The notes beneath the pieces were generated by a model. That model did no database searches. It was not told the origin of the DNA and saw nothing but the letters and a program-made list of their open reading frames with translations. A stretch of 18,878 nt of DNA from Spirochaetota bacterium. Its GTDB lineage: Bacteria; Spirochaetota; UBA4802; JAFGJZ01. The position numbers and the translations under genes are program-made. The stretch lies in NCBI GenBank assembly GCA_023396615.1, contig JAEWVM010000231.1, forward strand, positions 1 to 18,878. The letters run 5' to 3'. Positions 1 through 5,713 of the stretch are shown here, piece after piece. Position 1 is the first letter of the stretch, and every line of letters starts with the position of its first letter.

Positions 1-5
1 TTCAT
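1..5 (-). CDS. Start codon of the next gene of the leftward operon (rest outside window)
   Basis: On the minus strand an ATG lies at 5-3, just after the TAA of the preceding gene (9-7), with AGGAG a few bases upstream of it. This looks like the start of a fourth gene in the NifX/DUF5320 operon. Only the first bases are present, so the product is unknown. In related orange-protein operons, ParA/MinD-like ATPases are common neighbours, but nothing here shows that. Confidence 0.5.
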
Positions 6-6
6 A

Positions 7-342
7 TTACTCCTTTTCTTCTAGTACGTGTTTATCAAGAAGTTCTGCAGCGTGAAAAACACATTCCGCGCATTTTACTTTTCCCGCGAGTCTGATGTCT
101 CTGCACCTGACATGACCGCCGGAAAAGAGCGAAAACTTTTTTCTAAGAGTTTCGGCTTTTTCTCCGGCGATAATGCATGCCGCGTGTAATGCTCCGCATA
201 AGCCTTCAGGAGCGCGACCGCTTCCGCAGGATGTAAAATCTTCGGATACATTTTCTCCTGATTTTATTTCCCAAGCAGAAGCGACTGACTCAGCGCAATT
301 TCCTATTCTATTTAAAAATAATTCTTTAGCTTTATTTTTCAC
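7..342 (-). CDS. C_GCAxxG_C_C-type cysteine-rich putative redox protein
   Basis: The 111-residue product has the layout of the C_GCAxxG_C_C family: an N-terminal NCAESV motif (Cys16), a CGSGRAPEGLCGA segment (Cys39, Cys49), Cys56, and a C-terminal cluster at Cys80, Cys91 and Cys94. The family is thought to be redox-active or to bind metal, but no defined reaction is known to me. It has no signal peptide, so it is probably cytoplasmic. The start is a GTG at 342 that overlaps the end of the DUF5320 gene by 11 bp. The reading frame holds no internal Met, and family members usually begin a few residues before the NCAE motif. It is the third gene of the sigma-54-controlled operon and is probably translationally coupled to the gene before it. 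Confidence 0.75.
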   Translation of the reverse strand: MKNKAKELFLNRIGNCAESVASAWEIKSGENVSEDFTSCGSGRAPEGLCGALHAACIIAGEKAETLRKKFSLFSGGHVRCRDIRLAGKVKCAECVFHAAELLDKHVLEEKE

Positions 343-658
343 TATCGCCGCATTCCTTTATCTTCTGTTTGAGAGCTGAAAGTTCCTTTTCAAGATACTC
401 TTCGCGCGATTTGAGATAATTGATATCGTTCAATTCTTCAAAGCCTTGTTGATTGAATGCCTGATATCCTCTTTTGAATCCATTTCCGCGTCCACCGAAT
501 CCGCGTCTGCCGCAGCCTCTTCCTCCAAAAAAACTTCCGCCTAAAAATGAAGCGGCTCTGTTTGGAAATCCTGGAGCACCGCTGCCGCTGCAGAAACCTG
601 CTCCTCTTCCTGTCATCGATCCGGCTCCTGTTGGTCCTCTTCCGTCACCTCTTGGCAT
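332..658 (-). CDS. DUF5320-like glycine-rich protein with C-terminal coiled coil
   Basis: The 108-residue product starts MPRGDGRGP and has a Gly/Arg/Phe-rich N-terminal half (through about residue 65). A short Glu/Lys-rich helical stretch with a coiled-coil look fills the C-terminus (about residues 75-105). This architecture is typical of DUF5320 proteins, which commonly sit beside NifX-like genes; their role is unknown. I chose the ATG at 658 over an upstream in-frame start at 751 for three reasons: AGGAGG (665-670 on the plus strand) is at ideal spacing, the upstream extension would overlap NifX by 83 bp, and family members begin with MPRGDG or MPGGDG. The ribosome site overlaps the NifX stop codon, which fits co-translation. 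Second gene of the operon. Confidence 0.75.
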   Translation of the reverse strand: MPRGDGRGPTGAGSMTGRGAGFCSGSGAPGFPNRAASFLGGSFFGGRGCGRRGFGGRGNGFKRGYQAFNQQGFEELNDINYLKSREEYLEKELSALKQKIKECGDSEK

Positions 659-668
659 AATAAACCTC

Positions 669-1055
669 CTATAGTTTATTTTTTCCGCATCTATGGCGCA
701 TTCTTCCGCATTGTCTTTTGCGGACGCAGCCGGGCATTGCGAAATTTTCATAAAGCGGTTTGTTTGTTTTAATCATTTTTATTATTTCGTCCGCTTCACC
801 TGAAAGATACGCGTAAACGGCAATTCCTTTTTGTGAAAGTATTCTTTCAGCATCAGAGCTCACCGCGCCGCAGATGAGAAGGTCAATTCCGTTTTGAAGG
901 AGAATGTCCGCCTTAGCTTCCGCAGATTGAGCGTCAAAGGCGATTTGCCTTTTTGTGAAATCATATTCATTCAAGCTCTCGTAAACAAATACGTTTGAGG
1001 CTGAATCAAAAAGCGGAGATACTCTCCCGTTCCATATAGTAATTGCAATCTTCAT
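669..1055 (-). CDS. NifX/NifB-family (dinitrogenase Fe-Mo cofactor domain) protein, orange-protein-like
   Basis: The 128-residue product opens with MKIAITIWNGRVSPLFD, the hallmark start of the small Nitro_FeMo-Co fold (PF02579). A typical core follows, with DLLICGAVSS at about 59-67, and it ends in a basic Cys-rich tail (Cys110, Cys116, Cys123). Members include NifX, the NifB C-terminal domain and the Mo/Cu-binding orange protein of Desulfovibrio. No nif genes are visible here, so a role in metal-cluster binding or trafficking unrelated to nitrogen fixation is more likely (inference). It is the first gene of the operon. A sigma-54 promoter at 1067-1082 predicts a transcript starting about one base before the ATG. 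No Shine-Dalgarno sequence is visible upstream, so translation may be nearly leaderless. Confidence 0.85.
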   Translation of the reverse strand: MKIAITIWNGRVSPLFDSASNVFVYESLNEYDFTKRQIAFDAQSAEAKADILLQNGIDLLICGAVSSDAERILSQKGIAVYAYLSGEADEIIKMIKTNKPLYENFAMPGCVRKRQCGRMRHRCGKNKL

Positions 1056-1066
1056 GCTTATTTAAC

Positions 1067-1082
1067 AGCAATAATCGTGCCA
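1067..1082 (-). promoter_or_regulatory. Sigma-54 (RpoN) promoter of the NifX operon
   Basis: Read on the minus strand the sequence is TGGCACGATTATTGCT, matching the sigma-54 consensus TGGCAC-N5-TTGCW exactly. GG sits at 1081-1080 (-25/-24) and GC at 1069-1068 (-13/-12), with correct 10-bp spacing between the two dinucleotides. The predicted +1 is near 1056, next to the start codon at 1055. The gene for a sigma-54 activator lies 1.8 kb away and two palindromes sit at enhancer distance, which strongly supports the call. Confidence 0.85.
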
Positions 1083-1123
1083 TACGGAAATGAGCGGAAA
1101 ACGGCTGTTTTATTGATAATAAG

Positions 1124-1139
1124 ATTGCAAAAATGCAAT
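1124..1139. promoter_or_regulatory. Upstream activator palindrome 1 (ATTGCA-N4-TGCAAT)
   Basis: A perfect inverted repeat with 6-bp arms around AAAA, centred about 76 bp upstream of the predicted sigma-54 start. With flanking bases it is a direct repeat of the second palindrome (shared AAGATTGCA-W-AAATGCAAT). The likely ligand is the Fis-type helix-turn-helix of the activator encoded at 2886-4196 (inference). Confidence 0.7.
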
Positions 1140-1153
1140 TAGCACTTTAAAAG

Positions 1154-1169
1154 ATTGCATAAATGCAAT
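1154..1169. promoter_or_regulatory. Upstream activator palindrome 2 (ATTGCA-N4-TGCAAT)
   Basis: The second copy has a TAAA spacer and arms extendable to 7 bp (ATTGCAT/ATGCAAT). Its centre is 30 bp from that of the first copy, about three helical turns, so two dimers could bind on one DNA face. It lies about 106 bp upstream of the sigma-54 start and about 65 bp upstream of the divergent LuxR-type gene, whose promoter it might also affect. Confidence 0.7.
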
Positions 1170-1225
1170 GAAATTCAAGTTCTAAAAACTTCTTGATACT
1201 TTTGAACAATTGGTAAAACTTAATT

Positions 1226-2479
1226 ATGTATTTAATATTATACCTAACAACTTTGGTTGCGATTCTAACTGGATGCTTAATTCTTGGAATTTACATATAT
1301 TTGAAGGACAGCAGATCTCAGACTAACCGTATTTTTTTCATAAATTCCATCATTTTGAACATTATCATTGTTTTCACGATATGTATTCAGATCGTAGATA
1401 GTAATCCATTAGCTGTTTTTCTTCAGTCCGTTTATAACATTATTCTTCTTTTATTTCTGATCGGTTCACTTTATTTTACTATCATATTTTCTAAACTCAA
1501 ATTGAACATTTATATCTCTGTTTTATATGCTTCAATATTTTTCATCATATCATACGCTTTTTTGTCAGAAGGCGGAAATTATATTTATATTGAAAGAATA
1601 AACGGAATAAATATATACGAACTTAAAAATAATATATTTTGGTTCTGCATATATTCCCCTTTTCTTATTTTAACAGCTGTAATTATGTTTTATTATCTGA
1701 TAACAGCCAAAAGAAGATCTTTATTGATTAAAGAAAAAAAACAGATACGTATTATTTTTCTTTCAATACTGACTTCATTTGCCGGCGGATTTATTTTTCT
1801 TATGATATTACCGGCAATAGGAATTTATAAAGCTCCTTTGCTTACTCCGTATTTTTTCGGACTTTATATGGCAGGGGTTTTTTATTCAATTGTCAGATAC
1901 AATTTTCTTTCATTCGGAATCAATGATATCGCACGGGAAATACTTGCTCAAATACATGAGATTGTTGTTATTACCGGATTTGATAATATGATAATAGATT
2001 CAAACGAATATTTATGTCATATTACCGGAATTAGAACTTCTGAATGTATAAATAAAAACTTTTTAAATTTTGTTATTAATTCAGAAGAGGTTTCCGATGA
2101 AATAAGCAAGATTTCCGGCGGCATTAAGGATTTGGGCAGATGCAAAATCATTTATAGAAATTCCGAAGGTGTCTTGACTACAGACTCCGAAATCCGTATT
2201 GTAAAGGACCGTTTTCGGGATCCAGCAGCCATTCTCATACTTTCAAGAGAAAATAAAGGGGTTGAGCAGTTCTGCAAGCATTTCAATATAACACCGAGAG
2301 AATTATCTATTATATCAATGTCAATTTCAGGAAAATCAAATTTAGAAATTTCAAATACACTTCATATAACCCGCCGTACTGTTGAAACTCATCTTACAAA
2401 TATATATAATAAAATATCAGTTAACAATAAAATAGAATTATCCAACATAGCTTCTGATTACGGATTTTATTCAAAATAA
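1226..2479 (+). CDS. Seven-helix membrane sensor with PAS-like domain and LuxR-type HTH
   Basis: The 417-residue product has about seven hydrophobic helices (roughly residues 1-26, 35-57, 61-88, 93-112, 137-160, 173-199, 203-225). This resembles the 7TM input region of some histidine kinases. A PAS-like domain follows (about 235-340), then a C-terminal LuxR/GerE helix-turn-helix (about 352-413) with ITPREL, SNLEIS, ITRRTVETHL and NIYNKI. It is therefore a one-component membrane-anchored transcription regulator; the ligand is unknown. It is transcribed away from the NifX operon and shares its 170-bp control region. No strong ribosome site precedes the ATG. By eye, codon use is more AT-rich than in the metabolic genes to the right. 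Its target could be itself, the adjacent operon or the lost barrel gene. Confidence 0.8.
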   Translation: MYLILYLTTLVAILTGCLILGIYIYLKDSRSQTNRIFFINSIILNIIIVFTICIQIVDSNPLAVFLQSVYNIILLLFLIGSLYFTIIFSKLKLNIYISVLYASIFFIISYAFLSEGGNYIYIERINGINIYELKNNIFWFCIYSPFLILTAVIMFYYLITAKRRSLLIKEKKQIRIIFLSILTSFAGGFIFLMILPAIGIYKAPLLTPYFFGLYMAGVFYSIVRYNFLSFGINDIAREILAQIHEIVVITGFDNMIIDSNEYLCHITGIRTSECINKNFLNFVINSEEVSDEISKISGGIKDLGRCKIIYRNSEGVLTTDSEIRIVKDRFRDPAAILILSRENKGVEQFCKHFNITPRELSIISMSISGKSNLEISNTLHITRRTVETHLTNIYNKISVNNKIELSNIASDYGFYSK

Positions 2480-2512
2480 TCAATAAAGTACGTATTTCCC
2501 ACGATGACATGA

Positions 2513-2809
2513 AACCATTCTCATGCTGATATTGATGATACTGTGTTTCATACATGGTCATGGTGTGCGGATGGCATGTATTTTCCGGTAAAAGATAATG
2601 GTTTTTTCCTGAATGCAGGATTGGGGCGGGCTTTGACATTGCCGGACGTATCAGGGGCTGAATCACAGGGAGGTATGTTTTTTTACGCGGGTGCAGGATA
2701 TGAAATAACTAAATGGATTTTCCTTTCAGTTGATTACGGAATCGGGTCGTATACAAATAATATAGACGGAAAGATGCTGACCTTTGGAGTTAGTTTTATC
2801 GGATATTAA
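2513..2809 (+). pseudogene. 3' remnant of an outer-membrane beta-barrel protein gene
   Basis: The open stretch reads on from NHSHADIDD through FHTWSWCADG to a C-terminus ending VSFIGY. It has alternating hydrophobic strands, Gly-rich turns (NAGLGRAL, YAGAGYE, VDYGIGSY) and a terminal aromatic residue, as in small OmpW/OmpA-like barrels. An in-frame TGA at 2510-2512 closes it upstream. No ATG with a ribosome site exists, no signal peptide is encoded, and I could not find the missing N-terminus in the other frames just upstream. Only a GTG (2543) or internal ATG could start it. I therefore read it as the truncated end of a deleted gene. A functional small protein is less likely. Confidence 0.55.
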
Positions 2810-2825
2810 TTTTCTTTGAGAAATG

Positions 2826-2867
2826 ATCGAAACTTCAGTGTTAAAAATCATAAACTGAAGTTTCGAT
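2826..2867. terminator. Long inverted repeat between convergent genes, probable bidirectional terminator
   Basis: A perfect 14-bp inverted repeat (ATCGAAACTTCAGT / ACTGAAGTTTCGAT) with a 14-nt AT-rich loop. It lies between the barrel remnant ending at 2809 and the convergent activator gene ending at 2886. There is no uninterrupted T-run right after the stem on either strand, so termination efficiency is uncertain. Confidence 0.5.
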
Positions 2868-2885
2868 TGTATCGATATAAAATAT

Positions 2886-4196
2886 TTATTTATTATCTAT
2901 TAACCTGTATTTTTTCATTTTGCGGTAAAGCGTTGCTTTGTCTATTCCAAGTTCTTCTGCGGTTTTTGTGCGGCTGAAATTGTTTCTCTTTAGTGCCGAA
3001 AGCACAGCTTCCGCTTCGGCTGAATTTTTTTTAGATCTGAAATCCCCGGATGATTTATTATGCGCTGATGAAATTCCGGGAGGAAGGTGTTCCGGCCCGA
3101 TTATTTTTTTAGTGCAGAGAACGAATGCACGCTCGATGATATTTTCAAGCTCACGGATGTTTCCCTTCCAGTCATAATTAAAAAATATACGGAATACTTC
3201 AGGCGAAACGCCTGAAATATTTTTACCTTGAAGGGCATTGAATTTTTCTATGAAGCGTGCGGTTAATGCCGGTATATCATCTTTTCTCTCACGTAGAGGG
3301 GGAAGTTCAACTTTTATGACGTTTATTCTATAATATAGGTCTTTGCGGAATTCTGCTGATGCGACCATCTCCTCGAGATTCTTGTTTGTAGCCGCGATTA
3401 TGCGCACATCAGTTTTTATACTTTTTACCGAACCAAGCGGTTCATATTCACGTTCCTGTAACACCCGTAAAATTTTAACCTGCATCGCCTGGCTTATTTC
3501 ACCAATCTCGTCAAGAAAAAGAGTTCCTCCTTCTGCGAGAGCAAATCTGCCGGGTTTGTCTTTATCCGCACCGGTGAAGGCTCCCTTTTTGTATCCGAAA
3601 AGTTCACTTTCAAGCAGTTGTTCCGGAAGAGCTCCGCAGTTAACTGCTACAAAAGGTTTGTCTTTTCTTGGTCCGGATGAATGAATTTTGCGGGCAAGAA
3701 CTTCTTTTCCTGTTCCGGTTTCGCCTGAAATCAATACAGTGCTTGAGCTTTCGGCAAGTGCAGGTAAAATTCCGCAGACGGTTTTCATTGCTTCGCTTGA
3801 ACTCGAGAAAAAACCTTCACAGGAATCTCCGCGCAGTTCGCGTCGCAATAGTTCGACTTCTCTAAGATCGCGGAATGTTTCAGCTCCGCCTGTTATTTTT
3901 CCTGACTTACTTTTAAGAATAGCTGTTGATATACTCACTGGAATTTTATCTCCGTCAGGATTAACGATAAATCCATGAACATCAATCAGCGGTTTTCCGG
4001 TTTTGAGTGTTTTTGAAAGCGGGCATCCGTTTTCACACATGTCTGATTTGAAAACTTCGGCACAAAGCTTGCCAAGAGCTTCTGTTTTTTTTACTCCTGT
4101 AATTTTTTCTGCCGCTTTGTTGAAAGAGGTTATCTTCCAGTTGAAATCAACCGTGAAAACACCGTCGGATATACTGTCGAGAATATCATCTGTCAT
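2886..4196 (-). CDS. PAS-AAA+-Fis sigma-54-dependent transcriptional activator
   Basis: The 436-residue product has three parts. An N-terminal PAS domain spans about residues 4-112. A central sigma-54 activator ATPase spans about 133-360, with Walker A GETGTGKE at 158-165, GAFTGA at 205-210 and Walker B around GGTLFLDE at 223-230. A C-terminal Fis-type helix-turn-helix (TAEELGIDKATLYRKMKKY) lies near the end. There is no receiver domain, so the signal is presumably sensed by the PAS domain, which carries Cys45, Cys54 and Cys58 in a C-x8-C-x3-CPL arrangement. It probably drives the sigma-54 promoter at 1067-1082 through the two palindromes (inference from context). The ATG at 4196 starts right before the PAS. 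No clear ribosome site is visible. Confidence 0.9.
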   Translation of the reverse strand: MTDDILDSISDGVFTVDFNWKITSFNKAAEKITGVKKTEALGKLCAEVFKSDMCENGCPLSKTLKTGKPLIDVHGFIVNPDGDKIPVSISTAILKSKSGKITGGAETFRDLREVELLRRELRGDSCEGFFSSSSEAMKTVCGILPALAESSSTVLISGETGTGKEVLARKIHSSGPRKDKPFVAVNCGALPEQLLESELFGYKKGAFTGADKDKPGRFALAEGGTLFLDEIGEISQAMQVKILRVLQEREYEPLGSVKSIKTDVRIIAATNKNLEEMVASAEFRKDLYYRINVIKVELPPLRERKDDIPALTARFIEKFNALQGKNISGVSPEVFRIFFNYDWKGNIRELENIIERAFVLCTKKIIGPEHLPPGISSAHNKSSGDFRSKKNSAEAEAVLSALKRNNFSRTKTAEELGIDKATLYRKMKKYRLIDNK

Positions 4197-4238
4197 GGGG
4201 AGACAGTATCATGGTTAAGGTTTCCGTGGCAATATTTT

Positions 4239-4253
4239 TTCAATATTATTGAA
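4239..4253. promoter_or_regulatory. Palindrome in the divergent control region (possible operator)
   Basis: A perfect 7-bp inverted repeat with one central base, TTCAATA-T-TATTGAA. It lies 43 bp upstream of the activator start and about 104 bp upstream of the tandem ribbon-helix-helix-like gene. It could be an operator for either product. It is AT-rich, so chance occurrence is possible. Confidence 0.3.
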
Positions 4254-4356
4254 TAATCTCTTTTACGGTTAGAGACATAAAATGTGATAACTATCAGTAA
4301 TTAGAAATTATGATAATTAATTCCGATAATTCGTATTGACTGTTAGAGGTCATATT

Positions 4357-4842
4357 ATGAAAGAATTATCAATTTTGAAAACATCTGCATTAATAGATGA
4401 AAAATCACATGTTTTTCTTCATGAGATTAAAAGGAGAATTGGGAGAAAGAATTTTTCATCAATGTTAAACTCAATATTTATTCAAGTAGTAATAAAATAT
4501 GCAAAATTAAACGAGCCTGTCCTCAGGAAAACTGTAAAATATCAGGAAAAGAAGAAAATCTTGAAACTTTTTCATTATTCAGTAGATCCAGATGTATATG
4601 AAGCTTGTCTTGATGCAAGAAAAGTTAACAAAGTATCGGTATCGTTTTTATTGAATGAAGCAATTCGGGAGTTGATTTCAGTTTCATCAGATAAAATAAC
4701 ATCAAAATGCCATAATTGTTTCTCGAAGTTTATCACATTAATTTCAAAACTTGATAGCTATCATGTTATTTACACAATATTTATTAAATATGAAGGGGAC
4801 AATATGATACAAACAACACAAACTCGAATCAAGTTCACATAG
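4357..4842 (+). CDS. Hypothetical protein, possible tandem ribbon-helix-helix DNA-binding protein
   Basis: The 161-residue product is not in a family I can name. It contains two similar segments of about 40 residues. The first starts ILKTSALIDEKSHVF, the second ILKLFHYSVDPDVYE. Each has a short beta-like stretch, an Asp, a basic helix, and then a closely matching second helix (FSSMLNSIFIQVV against VSFLLNEAIRELI). This is the layout of a ribbon-helix-helix unit, so the protein may be a single-chain pseudo-dimer that binds DNA. The last 45 residues are variable and include Cys-x2-Cys. I chose the ATG at 4357 because AGAGGT precedes it; an in-frame TTG exists at 4336. It is AT-rich with codon use unlike tadA or speA, and it stands alone, which suggests recent acquisition or fast divergence. 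Confidence 0.55.
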   Translation: MKELSILKTSALIDEKSHVFLHEIKRRIGRKNFSSMLNSIFIQVVIKYAKLNEPVLRKTVKYQEKKKILKLFHYSVDPDVYEACLDARKVNKVSVSFLLNEAIRELISVSSDKITSKCHNCFSKFITLISKLDSYHVIYTIFIKYEGDNMIQTTQTRIKFT

Positions 4843-5050
4843 AAAAAATAAAACAATAATAATAGTATAAATTATAGATGATTTTTTATTTTAAAAGGTT
4901 CTTGAAAAAAAAGACCGTGTTTTTATCGTTGAACTTCACTTATTTTTCCGTGTTTTTTTACAAATCCTGTCAGGAATTTTAGTTGTAAATAAATAAACGC
5001 GAATTAAACTTATCCATAGAACTCAACACTCTGGGTAAAAGGGGTCTTAT

Positions 5051-5215
5051 ATGTGCGCTGAACCTTCACCTGTATTTAACTTTGTTCTTGGTAACGTGAG
5101 CTTTGCAATTGAGAAGCGTGACGCCGAGGTTATGCCCGGTCTGGATGCCGAGATTGTTACTATTGATTATGAAATATCGCGCACTGTTTCAGGTGCGGGG
5201 ATATGCATCCGCTGA
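5051..5215 (+). CDS. Small hypothetical protein (54 residues) with its own terminator
   Basis: An ATG preceded by AAAAGGGG at suitable spacing opens a 54-residue frame starting MCAEPSPVFNFVLGN and ending GAGICIR. It has no signal peptide or clear membrane helix. Its codons are richer in G/C than the surrounding 200 bp of AT-rich DNA. An intrinsic terminator begins 18 bp after its stop (5234-5260), so the unit looks transcribed. I do not recognise the sequence. It could also be the conserved end of a degraded larger gene. A possible but weak promoter is TTGTAA-N16-TAAACT near 4983-5010. The DNA from 4843 to 5050 otherwise shows only AT-rich sequence. Confidence 0.45.
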   Translation: MCAEPSPVFNFVLGNVSFAIEKRDAEVMPGLDAEIVTIDYEISRTVSGAGICIR

Positions 5216-5227
5216 ACTTTTTGATTA

Positions 5228-5713
5228 TTATTCAAAGGCACCGCTGGTGTCTTTTTTTTTGCTGTTACGAATTTCTTTAAAAAACCTTTTGATTATTTCA
5301 TTTCCTTCTTTTTCCATTACTCCAAAGACAATATCGGGGATATGATTGAATTTAGTGTTTCCTAAAATATCGAATACAGTGCCGCATGCCCCGTATTTTA
5401 TGTCCTTAGCAGAGATGATGACTTTTTTAATTCTTGAATGAATAATTGCTCCTGCGCACATCGCACAAGGTTCCTTTGTTACGAATAACTCTGCATCGAT
5501 AAGTCTTTCGTTGCCGATAGTTTCTGCTGCAGATTCTATTGCGTTAATCTCGGCATGTCTTGTCGGATTATTTTCTTCTCTATTTGTATTTTTACCTTTT
5601 CCGATAATTATGCCGTTTAAAACTATAATTGCTCCGATCGGAATTTCACCATTGCTTCCGGCTTCTTCAGCAAGTTCCAGAGCCATTCGCATAAAAAAAT
5701 CATCATTAGTCAT
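5228..5713 (-). CDS. tadA: tRNA-specific adenosine deaminase TadA
   Basis: The 161-residue product has the cytidine/deoxycytidylate deaminase fold with zinc ligands and general acid in HAE (His53, Glu55) and PCAMC (Cys83, Cys86). TadA-type features follow: NHIPDIVFGV and the C-terminal RFFKEIR helix. TadA converts A34 to inosine in the tRNA-Arg(ACG) anticodon, in the cytoplasm. The preferred start is the ATG at 5713, whose A is also the last base of the patatin-like gene's TGA (TGATG), so translation is probably coupled; a GTG lies one codon earlier at 5716. The last ten codons (KKKDTSGAFE) coincide with the hairpin of a plus-strand terminator. A related guanine or free-nucleoside deaminase is possible but less likely. 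Confidence 0.88.
   Translation of the reverse strand: MTNDDFFMRMALELAEEAGSNGEIPIGAIIVLNGIIIGKGKNTNREENNPTRHAEINAIESAAETIGNERLIDAELFVTKEPCAMCAGAIIHSRIKKVIISAKDIKYGACGTVFDILGNTKFNHIPDIVFGVMEKEGNEIIKRFFKEIRNSKKKDTSGAFE
5234..5260 (+). terminator. Intrinsic terminator for the small plus-strand gene
   Basis: AAAGGCACC / GGTGTCTTT forms a 9-bp stem with one G-U pair and a GCT loop, running straight into nine T residues (5252-5260). It works in the plus direction, downstream of the ORF at 5051-5215. It lies wholly inside the 3' coding end of the convergent tadA. Confidence 0.8.

Noticed and set aside
332..751. Longer DUF5320 protein starting at 751
   Set aside because: It would overlap the NifX gene by 83 bp and skip the AGGAGG-preceded ATG at 658 that matches the family start.
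669..1055. NifX-like gene as evidence for nitrogen fixation
   Set aside because: No nifHDK, nifB radical-SAM domain or other nif genes are in the window; the small NifX-like fold is common in non-fixing anaerobes.
1124..1169. Two 19-bp near-identical repeats as the start of a CRISPR array or iteron origin
   Set aside because: Only two copies, each an internal palindrome, placed at enhancer distance from a sigma-54 promoter; regulatory sites explain them better.
4897..4920. GGTTCTT / AAGACC stem as a terminator after the tandem RHH-like gene
   Set aside because: Needs a bulge, the loop is a plain A-run, and the following T-run is short and offset; too weak to call.
4913..4967. Direct repeat CCGTGTTTTT in the AT-rich gap before the small ORF
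   Set aside because: Short and low in complexity; expected by chance in such AT-rich DNA.
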